A DNA stretch of 64,000 bases. It comes from Juglans regia (taxonomy: Eukaryota > Streptophyta > Magnoliopsida > Fagales > Juglandaceae). The first letter of the stretch is position 1; each line of letters opens with the position of its first letter. The position numbers and the translations under genes were made by a program. The stretch covers positions 27,608,372-27,672,371 of the forward strand of contig NC_049901.1 in the NCBI RefSeq assembly GCF_001411555.2, given 5' to 3'. Below, piece by piece: positions 9,781 through 19,337 of this stretch. Below the pieces are notes generated by a model. That model searched no databases. It was not told where the DNA came from and was given only the letters and a program-made list of their open reading frames with translations.

Positions 9781-11946
9781 TGTAACACCCCGTATTTTAG
9801 TGTATTTTTAATTGAAGGATTATTTTTATTAAATTAAATATTAGTTCTCTTGGTTTAAGTTTATCAGATTTTTAGTTGGGTTATTTTTATGATTTTTAAT
9901 TTGTGAAAATTATTTTAGTTGTTTCTTTAATATTAATTATTATTATGCATTTAAATTGCTATTCATTTTAAATTAGTTTAATGTCTGGTTTAATTATTTT
10001 ATTTTCATTTATTCACTACGTTTAAATTATTTTAAATAACTTGTTGTCTTGAGATCTTTTTCGTTGGATCATTTGTGTGACCAAATATGTGAGGATTGTA
10101 CCTCATTTCTTTCCTTCACTTTTTCTTTTCCTCTTTTTCTTTTCTTTTTCTTTTCTTTTCCCCCCATTTCTTTTATCCTCTCTCTTTCTTCTCTCCCGCG
10201 TGGTTTCCTCCTCTTCCTCCCATCCGTGCATCGTCCTCCAGCCATTGCCGTCGTGCACCGCTGTGTGCCTCACCGCCCCTCTCCTTCCCTTCACCATCGG
10301 CCAGTGACCTCACTCCTCCATTTCCAGCCTCTCCAGCGCCGCCGTCTGTCCCCACACACGGCTTGAAGCCACAGCCTTCTCTTCGTTCTAGCAACCTAAT
10401 GCACCCATCCTCAACCCCAATCTGCTACTAGTGAAGCCCCACCATCAACATTTCCATTTTGAACATTTTGGCCTTAAACCACCCTCTACGCCGCCACCCA
10501 CGGCCAACCACCACCACCACTAGTTTTACCGACATCACTAAGCCCTTCGCTAGTAATCTCGAGTCTTGGTTTGTCCCTATTCAAAAGTGGGTTTTTGAGA
10601 CCCACGGCCACAGTGCATTTTGCACTATTCCGTTGTTGTGCCGCTACTTCTTGCACCTCTGGGATCCTTAAGAAATTATATTATAGCACTGTAAGTATTT
10701 TTTCAAAGAAATTTTGTGATTTAAATGTATTTTTGCACTAACTCATTTTTCTTGTGAACTGGTTGGTTATGCCGGATTGAGTCCGAGGAGTAAGGGGGTC
10801 GGATGGATTGGAGGATGGAGCTGTTTGTGTGTTTGGATTGTGCTGTGAATTGTTGGATGTTGGATAATGCGTCGTTTCATGTACATTGCATATTTGCACG
10901 CATGATTATGTTTGTAAATGAAAACTGGGTTTTCATGTAATTGCATTCATGTTCATGTGTTTATTGAAAACTGGATTTTAATGTGAGAAATGATTTTTGG
11001 GTGCGCGTGTATCATGACCCCAAGCCGAGATGGGGCATTATCTCGGTGGAGCTCCTCTGGTCACTCGAGAACGGAATATACTAAGTGACGTCCCCTATAT
11101 TGTCGTTGGGTGACAATGGGATTGGACGAGATGGTAACGTTCTCGTGCTGACTCCGTGGCCCCACTACTGGTGGGGGCTAGAGGATGCTTGGCCATGTAC
11201 GCGCTGGGTGCGGAACTGGGCATCACTCTTTACTTCGCATGGCGAAGGGAGCCAGGGTGTGCGGATGGTCCCTATGGGAGATCATGGTGCATACGGAAAA
11301 ATGGATTATTGGACTATTTTCTTGGAAAATAGCGTGTGTTGGATTTGGATTTTGTGTGATTCATTTTTTGAGAAAATGATGGATTATTGTTTTGGGCCAT
11401 TTCCTGAGAAAATGGCGGGAAAATGTTTTACGGATATATTTGGGGGAAAATGGGATTTTAGCATGCGTTGGAAAGTATTCATTTCCGGGAAAAAATGATA
11501 TTTTGGGCATAATGCATATTTCATCATATGCATGCATTATTGTTGGTTGCCTTAATGCATTTTTATCTCGTGGGCTGTTTGGATTATACTTAACTGCGGT
11601 ACTGTTTTATGGTAATGCAGATTTTGATGCAAATGATGGTGAGGGCGAGTCTAAGGATTTAGCTCTGCCGGAGGAGTGATATGGGATGACTTATATTGTA
11701 TTTGGACTTGTATTATATTTTATTTTGGGATAACTGTATAACTCTTTTTTAATCATTTTACTTATGTAAATTTGTATTAAAAAATTATGGTACTTAGTTG
11801 ACTTACTTAAATTGTCCGCTGCGTTGTTTTTGTATACTGTTGCATGTACCCACACTTGACACTATCGTTGGGATGCGTGACCGTGTTGTCATCATCTATG
11901 TGTCTCAATTCCCGTGTTCCCGTACATGGGGTTCAGGGGCGCCACA
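9781..11946 (+). mobile_element. 3' LTR of element T
   Basis: 2166 bases, TGTAACACCCCG to GGGGCGCCACA. It keeps the roughly 38-base segment near 10000 that the 5' LTR lost, and lacks about 60 bases near 10390 that the 5' LTR retains. The hairpin at 11594-11620 differs from the 5' LTR copy partly by changes that give G-U pairs. The five bases after it (AAGGT) do not match the five before the 5' LTR (GCACC), so the element has no target-site duplication. Confidence 0.92.
11594..11620 (+). promoter_or_regulatory. LTR stem-loop, T element 3' LTR
   Basis: CTGCG-G-TACT, loop GTTTTAT, GGTA-A-TGCAG. Compared with 4623-4649, C to T changes in two stem positions turn G-C pairs into G-U pairs, which RNA would tolerate. 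Confidence 0.45.
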
Positions 11947-13238
11947 AAGGTCACTTCTTGAAGACTTTTTCTAGTGGTAGAAGGTGGAGAGTTGGCATAC
12001 CAAGTGATCATGAAGGTACAGCCCGAAATAAGGTGTTGAAATGGAGGTGTTTTGCTGAAATTTTCAGACTACGTTCTACAGTTTGTGTCCTCTTGAGCAA
12101 GGGAAACAGTGGCTTGAAAGCACCATGATTTCTTCACTAATGTAGCTACAATGGTCCTACAGTGGTTCTCAGGTCGTGGGGCATGGTTTGGTTGACAAAA
12201 TCTATCAAATTGAAGCTACGTGAACTCGCCGGTTGCAAAGGAGGATTGCATGACTTTTTTGTCAACCAAACCATGGCTTGACAGATTTTTGTTGAGTTTC
12301 GGTTTTGGATAGTTTTGGGTGGGAAATCTGAGTTAAAACTCTCATGATGGTCATGTGGCCCCTTGGGAATTTGGTGGTGAAGGAGGTGGCATGGGTGGTG
12401 GTTCAAACCAGGGCAAATGGTTGGTTCAAATTCAATCCAAACGACTACAACTCAAACTAAACCAAGGTGCACCCGGTTTGGCTCTTTGGACTGGTTTGTG
12501 CAAATAATTCTGTCCAAGGCTTAAACTTGATTTAGGAGGGTCTCAAGAGGTGTTTAAGGACCATATTACCCTTGAGGATAAACCACAAAAATGTTGGGCC
12601 CAAGGGCAAAACAGTCCAAGCATTACAGAGGGCAATGCACAAAACCGATTAAAGCTTGGTTTGGGCTTGTTATGTCATTTTTCTTAATGACATGTGGGAT
12701 CTTTTAGCTAGGGTATTAACACATTATAATCATGGTTTAAGGGAGTATTAATTCAAGAAAATTTGAATTAACAAGTTTAAGAAAAGATTGAGCTCAATTA
12801 AGCTTTAAAACATGGCTTAAAGTGCACTAACCTCAAGTATGATGGTTAATGGCCTTAGCCAATTTTAAAAACTTAATTTGGATAGTTTGGATATGATTTG
12901 GATTTAAGGAAATCAATGGTATGGTGTATTGGGCTTTCAAGTTGAATAGTAAAACAAACCCAAACATGGCTTTGGGCCTTGTGGGCTTTAAGAGGGCCAA
13001 GTGTGTGGGTTCATGGCCTAAGGGATATTAGGCTAGGCCCATGGATGTTCTAAGGTACTAAAAGCCTCACTAAATTCACTAATGGGCTTGCTTTTCTAAT
13101 CGTTAGTTTAGTGATACTAAGTGTCAAGATTAAGGCTAACCTTACCATCAACCCTAATGTAAGTAATAACCCAAAATTATAAGTCTAATCTAGAATGTTG
13201 AAGGGTTGATCTAGTAGTTAATTAAGCAAGGTGTTACA
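11947..13238 (-). mobile_element. Family A solo LTR, second piece (5' part of the LTR)
   Basis: Homologous to 16700-17918 of the other A LTR and ending GGTGTTACA at 13238, followed by TATCC, the same five bases that precede 214. Its first few hundred bases repeat sequence already present at the end of the first piece (for example CCACCATGATTT at 2588 and CACCATGATTTC at 12121), so this piece and the first are unlikely to be two halves of a single LTR cut cleanly by T. The first roughly 100 bases (11947-12050) could not be aligned confidently. Confidence 0.82.
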
Positions 13239-13855
13239 TATCCTTTGCCACTGTGTGGCGAGGAAGAAGATTAAATCTAGATTCCAAGAAATTAGAATAT
13301 TCTTGGAACCCTCTCCCACCACAAACTGAAAAGGTAGCTTGTCCATGATAACCATACGAGCTAACTTTCTTCTACACTCATTGGGATCATACTTAGTATA
13401 GCCCTTCAACGTTGAACACCAACTACTCCCATCTGACATTTTTCTAGTCCAGTTTGTTATCAAGATTGACATTTTTCTTGTACGAATTTTAACATTGGAA
13501 TCATCTTGCATTGTTCTTTTAAGTGGACGTTTAATTGGGATGTACCATATTTCCTATAGTGACATCCATAAAGTTTACCACAGTACTTACACTTTGCTTG
13601 GGGGTTATTTGGGCCACCACTCTCTAGTTTGGTAAAGTAAGACCAAAATATAGAAACAAGTTTCTTGCTTTGTGTGGTCTGGGGGGCAGGGTGAGGTTTC
13701 TTCTCCGAAGGGTTAGGACTAGGGTCTGTGGGGTTAGTGCTAGGAATATGGTTAGGTGTTGGGGTAGGGGTAGGAGCACTTTCACTAAAATCTGCCGGAA
13801 TGGTTCATGAAATCCATTCACATGGTAAGAAGAGCTCCTTAGCATTCAGACTTCA
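13239..13855 (-). pseudogene. hAT transposase, N-terminal part with BED zinc finger
   Basis: Minus strand. A Pro/Thr/Ser-rich leader (APTPTPTPNHIPSTNP) is followed by FWSYFTKLES and a BED-type finger: CKYCGKLYG, then GTSQLNVHL and a final Cys (about 13515-13640). BED fingers sit at the N-terminus of plant hAT transposases and bind DNA. After a stop at complement(13460-13462) and a frame change, the stretch YDPNECRRKLARMVIMD continues with LPFQFVVGEG, the standard hAT segment. A further one-base shift leads to NFLESRFNL and HTVAK at the TATCC junction, and the protein resumes at 213-1. The upstream end, where it meets the family B fragment, is uncertain by some tens of bases. Confidence 0.82.
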
Positions 13856-14425
13856 CTCTCAAATTCAAAGCTTCATGAAGAAAGAAACCCTAGCTTAACA
13901 AAGAATGGTGGTCGTGGCTCTCCTTCCTTTCCAAAGTCTCATATTCACTTGCATAATGCAAATGATGGTTCGCGCCTAAACCCTAGACTTCCCAAGGGTG
14001 TGTGTGTACGTGTATATGTGAAAGAATCCATGAATCCGAAACCACATTCTTGTTCCTCTTTGGCCGTGTGTGTGGGTGTAAGACAAAAGTGAATGGTCCT
14101 TAGCTCGTGTGCTTGAAATGGTGGTTGGAGGTAGAAGGTAGGTGCGTGTGTGCTGTTTAGGTGGAGAGAAGATAATGGAGAGTAAGAGACTTGTGTGAGG
14201 ATGGTGTAGCCGTGTGACACAAGAGAGAAAATATGAAAAGTGACAAATGGACTCTTCACTTTCGACCCCTCCCTTCTTATAGGCACCTCCTCCTTCTTTG
14301 GAAAGCCAAAAGTCATTGTGCATGGGTGCCACTTGGCACCTTGACCAAATAGTCTCTTCATCTTCCTCATTATGGAGTTGTGTGGGGAAACCAAAAGTCC
14401 TTTGGACAAGTGGCGTGAAGCTCTC
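13856..14425 (-). mobile_element. Family B LTR fragment (B3), first piece
   Basis: Its reverse complement aligns by eye with B1 around 20160-20800: the block GCCACTTGTCCAAA, a TATA-like site (minus strand of 14276-14281, CCTATAAG), then AGCCACGAC and CTAGGGTTT. Interrupted by the A2 solo LTR, after which the same LTR continues at 17919. Open frames here are incidental. The fragment lacks both natural LTR ends. Confidence 0.65.
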
Positions 14426-14829
14426 TGTGACGCCCCCAATCCCCGCTAAGGATGGAACGGAGACTTAGAGCGTTGGGACATGCAACACAAGATTACATAC
14501 TCACTTTCATGACAGTTAATATGCAATACATCCTAGTATGCAACTAGCAGTATGCAATAATCACAGCAGAAATAAAAGGTTAAGGTGAAAAATATGCCAG
14601 AATAACTAAAACATCCCAACTTCATTAGATAATCATCATGTTCGAAATTCTAAAGTAGCATAGACTTATATACAAAGTCATATCATTCTCTTATGCGACC
14701 TAAAGCATAAAGGACTTGGGCTATGAACATCAAAATTAAGTCCAGCTTCCTCTCCAGATCCAACTCCTCCTCAATCATGCAAATCCAGTGCTCCATCAAT
14801 CTCGTCCTGGTCGATTCCTGACACAACTT

Positions 14830-14890
14830 CTATCATTCCGAGTGGAATGATAGTGGACCCATAAAAGGGTGAGATTTACTCGAAATCTCA
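14830..14890 (-). promoter_or_regulatory. Twin stem-loop of family A LTR
   Basis: Two adjacent inverted repeats. CTATCATTCC / GGAATGATAG with a GAGT spacer (14830-14853) is perfect over 10 pairs. TGAGATTT / AAATCTCA with a 5-base spacer lies at 14870-14890. On the element strand the order is TGAG hairpin, then CTATCATTCC hairpin, then AAGTTGTGTCAGG. The same order is seen in B, D and B-like copies. Confidence 0.7.
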
Positions 14891-15307
14891 TTAAGTTAAA
14901 CAACTAACTGACACAAAGATAAATCAATCATGAAAAAATGATAGATATGCAATGCATGAGATGTGGAAAAATCAGTATGCATATCTCTCATCTAGATTCT
15001 CAACATCTTTTTTTTTTTTTAAAATATGGAGACACCGGTTTTTACTCAATAAGTAATTTCGTCATCATCTTGATAAGACATAATTTTTTCATAAAAATTT
15101 CATCATAAACTTTCATCATCATAGACTTACATAATTATCTTAATTAGTAACATAATGTCTGGTAATGTCATAGTTCCCTATATGCATTGTGAGTACCTGC
15201 TAGTGACCGTAGTATATACGAAACTACGTTATCTATAGACTCGTTCTCAATGCATTGGTAAATAACATAACATCATAAAAATTATAACACGTTGACTTCG
15301 CTCCGAC

Positions 15308-15446
15308 GTTCTTTAAAAAGAACCCATTCGAAGCCTGTTGACTGTTCTTTGTCAACCTAGGAGTTACCACTCCATTATTAAACACTCCAGAGTGGACAAC
15401 GGAGTTCCACAAGGATAATTCCCCATCTCGACCTTTGGGGTCGTGA
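15308..15446 (-). promoter_or_regulatory. Conserved hairpin-rich LTR block, family A copy 2
   Basis: Includes the inverted repeat GTTCTTT-AA-AAAGAAC (15308-15323), the near repeat GTTGACTG...TGTCAAC (from 15338) and the block ending GGGGTCGTGAT at 15446. It matches 1138-1248 of the first A LTR. Confidence 0.5.
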
Positions 15447-16662
15447 TAAAAATGATTTTCATGCTATGCTTTTAAAAAAAATATTTTTCATGACATGTGC
15501 ATATGTAGTAAATTTCATGTAAAAATGATATTTTATAAATGTAATATGCAAAAATGGTGAAAATGTCATATGTGATGTAAGTATGCACTCAATATTTCAT
15601 ATAACATGATAATTTATGCTCAAAATGATAATTGAAGAATAAATGAAGCATTTATCAATAATTCATAAGAAATTTATCAATGTGTAAGTTAAAGGCCAGC
15701 TTACAAACTTCCGGAGAAATTTGAAATTAGCATCGTAGCTACGTAGATTGTGTGTATACTAATTTAGGATTAATACTCTTATGGATAGGTTTAAAATCAA
15801 AGGCTTCAAAAATTAAATATTTACAAAAATACCCCTAGACTTTCAAAAATTGCCAATTAGGCCCTAAATTTTTACTAATTGCAAACGAACTCCAAATGTA
15901 ACCAAATTTCATGGACTTCATATTTTTGGTATTCTAAAACCATATATGCCCTTATATTTCCAAGATTCAAAGTGGAACTTTTCCAATTAGTCCCAACCCG
16001 TGGCATGCATCCTAGTTGATACCTATGTGTATTTTCAACTATTGATCCCTATGAATGCATGCATGTGAGATTTTCTTTAATCATTAATGATCACTAACAT
16101 CTTTAGGGACATTATGAAGTCTAATTCTTGAGTAATCAAATTCATCCCGACACTTAGTCAAAGCTAAGAAATCCTTAATCACCAATATGCTGAAAACCGA
16201 TTCACGCTTGATGATCAAAACAAGATAGATTTAAAACCTATCATGACATGCTTCTAATCACAAATTTAACCTTCCATAATCATGCTAGGATATTTATAGA
16301 TCATATCAAATCATGCTTAGGACATGCCATAGCTAAACTTCCAATTAAAAACATTCAATCATTCAAACCTTCCTTTAATTGACCCAGTTTTGCATTAAGC
16401 ATCATAACCTTTTCAAAACTCAACCAAATTTCGTACCAACACTTGGAAACAAAGCTTGAAATGCTAGATAAGATCAAAAGGAAGAAAACTTACAAATTTT
16501 GTGGCCTTCCAAGCTCTCTAGACTGCCTTACACAAGAACACTCAAGAACTCACCAAAACTCACTCGGTTTGCACTCTTTTGATCTCTAAGAGGGGGAAAT
16601 GCTCTCAAGGCTCAAGATGATGCTTGGAGCTGTGGTGTGGGTGAAATGAGAAGGGAAGGGAA

Positions 16663-16671
16663 TTATTTATA
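16663..16671 (-). promoter_or_regulatory. TATA-like box of family A LTR (A2)
   Basis: Minus-strand TATAAATAA at the position equivalent to 2448-2457 in the first A LTR. Confidence 0.5.
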
Positions 16672-17918
16672 GGTGGCCAAGGGGTGAGGGACGTTGGCTT
16701 GGGTGCTTGGTGATTGGGTGAAGGGAAAATTTCCAGATTTGCTTGCATGAGCTTAAGTCACTTGTGCATAATGGAATAGTGCCCTAAACCACCATCATTT
16801 CCTCACCACAGTAGCTAAAAGGGTCATGTAGATGACTTCAGGTCGTGGGGCATCATTTGGATGGCAGAAGATCCCTCAAACCACTCTCGAAAACAGGTGG
16901 ATGAATGTGGTTTTGTGGTGGCAGAAAATCAGTTCAATTTTGGATCTTTTTGGACAGCAAAAATGAGTCAAAATCCTTCATAATGGTCATGGGACTTCTT
17001 GGTGATTGGGTGTAGAAGGAGGTGGCAACCATGGAAGGAGGCTAGTTCAAACTCAATCCAATTGGTTCCTACAGAACTAGACCAAGGTGCACTCGGTTTG
17101 GTTCTTTGAGTTGGTTGATGCAACTAATTTTGTCCAAGGCTCAAACTGAGTTTTGGAGGGTCTCATAAGGTGTTGAAGGACTATATTATCCTTGAGGATA
17201 AACCACAAAAATGTTGGACCCAAGGGCAAAACAGTCCAAGCATTACAAAGGGCAATGCCCAAAACCGATTGAAGCATGGTTTGGGCTTGTTATGTCATTT
17301 TTTCTTAATGACATGTTTAGCTAGGGTATTAACATGTTCTAATCATGGTTTAAGGGAGTATTAATTCAAGAAAATTTGAATTAAAAAGTTTAAGAAAAGA
17401 TTAAGCATGATTAAGCTTCAAAGCCTAGTTTAAAAATGCACTAACCTCAAGTATGATGGTTAATGGCCTTAGCAAATTTTCAAAACTTAATTTGGGTACT
17501 TTGAGTTTGATTTGGGCTTAATGAAACCAATGGTATGGTGTATTGGGCCTTTGGTCTTTGAATGGTAAAATGAGTCCAAAATGGCTATGGGCCATATGAG
17601 CTTGAAAAGGGCCAAGGGTCCAATCTACACCAAAAGCCTTATGCCTTCCTATACTTGGACCAAGACTAGCCTTCATTTCCTAAAGGCTTGGTCCAAGTTG
17701 TTTTTCTTGGGCTAGGCCCATGAATGTACTTAGGTCCTAAAAAGCCTCACCAAAATTACTAATGGGCTTGCCTCTCTAATCCTTAGCTCATTAACACTAA
17801 GTACCAACATTAATGCTAATCCCACTATCAACCTTAATGAAAGTGATTAAGCCATAATTAAAAGCCTAATCTAGAGTACTTAAGGGTTAATCAAAAGTTA
17901 ATTAAGCGGGGTGTTACA

Positions 17919-18277
17919 CTCTCCCATATGAAACCCTAATTTCCACATATACCCTCCCTCCTCCATGCATCTAGGTTCATTGCACTTGATGGAAAAAGGG
18001 TCAAAAACACAACTCTAAAGCATCCTTGGGCAACTATACGTATGCATGCTTGCCATTTGGTAAGTGAGACATGTCGGTGGGTGTGTTGGCCGAAACTCCC
18101 TTCCTCTTCTCAAAAAAATCCTCCATCTTCCCAAGACAATCCTTTCTTCTTCCTAGACCTAGGGTGGTGTGTGGTTGATTCCCTTGGTGGTTACATGGCG
18201 TGTACAAGGCTCCTTGCCCTAACCGACCCTCTCTCTTCCTCTTGCCTCCATTTTCCTATTGGTTGGATTTGCTAGTG
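17919..18277 (-). mobile_element. Family B LTR fragment (B3), second piece
   Basis: Continuation of 13856-14425 after the A2 insertion. The reverse complement aligns loosely with B1 around 20030-20150 (GGCAAGCATGCA, then a stretch near CATTGAACC). It begins with the right-hand CTCTC duplication. It ends abruptly where a gypsy chromodomain fragment begins; that junction is placed by where coding similarity starts, so it is approximate. Confidence 0.55.
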
Positions 18278-18472
18278 GAGATGCAAAGAGTACATGATGT
18301 ATTTCATGTGTCATCTTTGAAGAAGAGCTTCGGAGAAAGACATCCAATAGTTATGGAGCCTGGCAGTATTTGGCTTCAACCAAATTTGTCATATGAAGAA
18401 TGGCTGATACAGATTGTTGATCGAAAGGAGCAGGAATTAAGAAAATGAAAGATACCTTTAGTGAAAGTATGA
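18278..18472 (+). pseudogene. Integrase C-terminus/chromodomain fragment of another gypsy element
   Basis: The frame VHDVFHVSSLKKSFGE, then WLQPNLSYEE, IQIVDRKEQELRK, a TGA stop at 18445-18447, and IPLVKV matches the C-terminal part of element T at 9400-9600 closely in order and content, but with many substitutions, so it is a different copy or subfamily. Only about 65 codons survive. It is bounded on the left by the B3 fragment and on the right by the start of an Athila-like LTR, which therefore probably inserted into, or was joined to, this remnant. Confidence 0.75.
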
Positions 18473-19337
18473 TGAGTGTATGAAAGTACACTCTAAATAC
18501 CATATTATTGGACTAGAATGCTAAAATGTGAACATAAATCATAGGATTAACTTGTATTCTTGAATTTAATTTCTATTTAATTTGAGATATTACTAAGCAC
18601 ATTTTTTTATGTTTAATTTCAGAGTCCATAAAAGAGAAGGCCAAAGCCCATTAAAAGAAAGATGCAAGCCCATTATGTTTATTCTCTCCTGCTGAGCGCC
18701 TCCAACAACTTCAGGGTTCAGGACTCATATTTCATTCATTTGAAGAATGAGCTAGAACTACTACTCAAATGATGCACGTTTCAAATTCAAAAGGAAGTTG
18801 AGTGGGCCCCAAAATATGAGGGTCCAAGATTTGCTGAACAGATCTGATCTCCAGCGGAAATTTAAAAGGAAAATATCACTTGGCAGTTGGTTAATTTGAC
18901 CCAGTCAAGATAAGGATAGTTTTCAACATAGAGAAGATAAGATTTGGCTGATCTGTAAAATTCAAGAGATTTGGCTGATCTACGAAATTTTAGGGATTTG
19001 GCTGATCTGCGAGATTTAAGGGATTTGGCTTATCTGCAAAATTCAAAGGAATTTTTGAATTGGGGTAATTCCCAATTGTTTCAATGAGCAGGACTTTCCA
19101 ACGTGTGGAAGACTTTTCAAAGATAGCAATATCGAAGAAGGGGTTAGTGACAGTATGGTACAATTCGAGAAGACTAAAAAAAAACGACTTTTTTTTAATG
19201 TTCCCATGGAGAACTAAAGCTTAGGTAAAGCCTAGGGCATAAATTGATTAGTGAAAATACTTTGATTATGTTTCAATTCACATATTAAGTTCTATTGTTT
19301 AAAATTCTAGGATTGAATTCTCTATTTGATTTAGATA
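18473..19337 (+). mobile_element. Athila-like LTR copy 1, first piece
   Basis: Starts TGAGTGTATGAAAGTACACT and matches the LTR that begins at 40466 (TGAGTGTACGAAAGTG). It carries a 27-base repeat in four copies (18941-19048) that the other copy lacks. A B solo LTR interrupts it at 19338; the rest is at 26004-26514. No Athila internal region is attached on either side, so this is a solo LTR or a truncated remnant. The bases before it (TATGA) are not found after its right end, so no target duplication was seen. Confidence 0.78.
18941..19048 (+). repeat. 27-base tandem repeat, four units
   Basis: Units start GATTTGGCTGATCTG at 18941, 18968, 18995 and 19022, each exactly 27 bases with a few substitutions. 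Lies in the Athila-like LTR copy 1, and is not present in copy 2 at 40466-41714. Confidence 0.93.

Larger units (their letters stand above)
14426..17918 (-). mobile_element. Family A solo LTR, intact (A2)
   Basis: 3493 bases, plus-strand edges TGTGACGCCCCC and GGGGTGTTACA, so on its own strand it runs TGTAACACCCCG to GGGGGCGTCACA. It is flanked by a perfect 5-base duplication CTCTC (14421-14425 and 17919-17923). No internal coding region lies between, so this is a solo LTR left by recombination of a full element. It contains the clearest twin hairpin (14830-14890), the hairpin-rich block (15308-15446) and a TATA-like site (16663-16671). The ends resemble those of element T, suggesting a Tekay relative whose coding region is not in this window. 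Confidence 0.93.

Noticed and set aside
13945..14439. 164-codon minus-strand frame
   Set aside because: Crosses the family B fragment and the edge of the A2 insertion, so it cannot be an old gene.
14830..14853. Rho-independent terminator
   Set aside because: No U-run follows, and the context is a plant LTR; hairpin annotated as an LTR structure instead.
18941..19048. Possible CRISPR-like array (regular 27-base repeats)
   Set aside because: Units are contiguous with no spacers, and the sequence is plant nuclear DNA.
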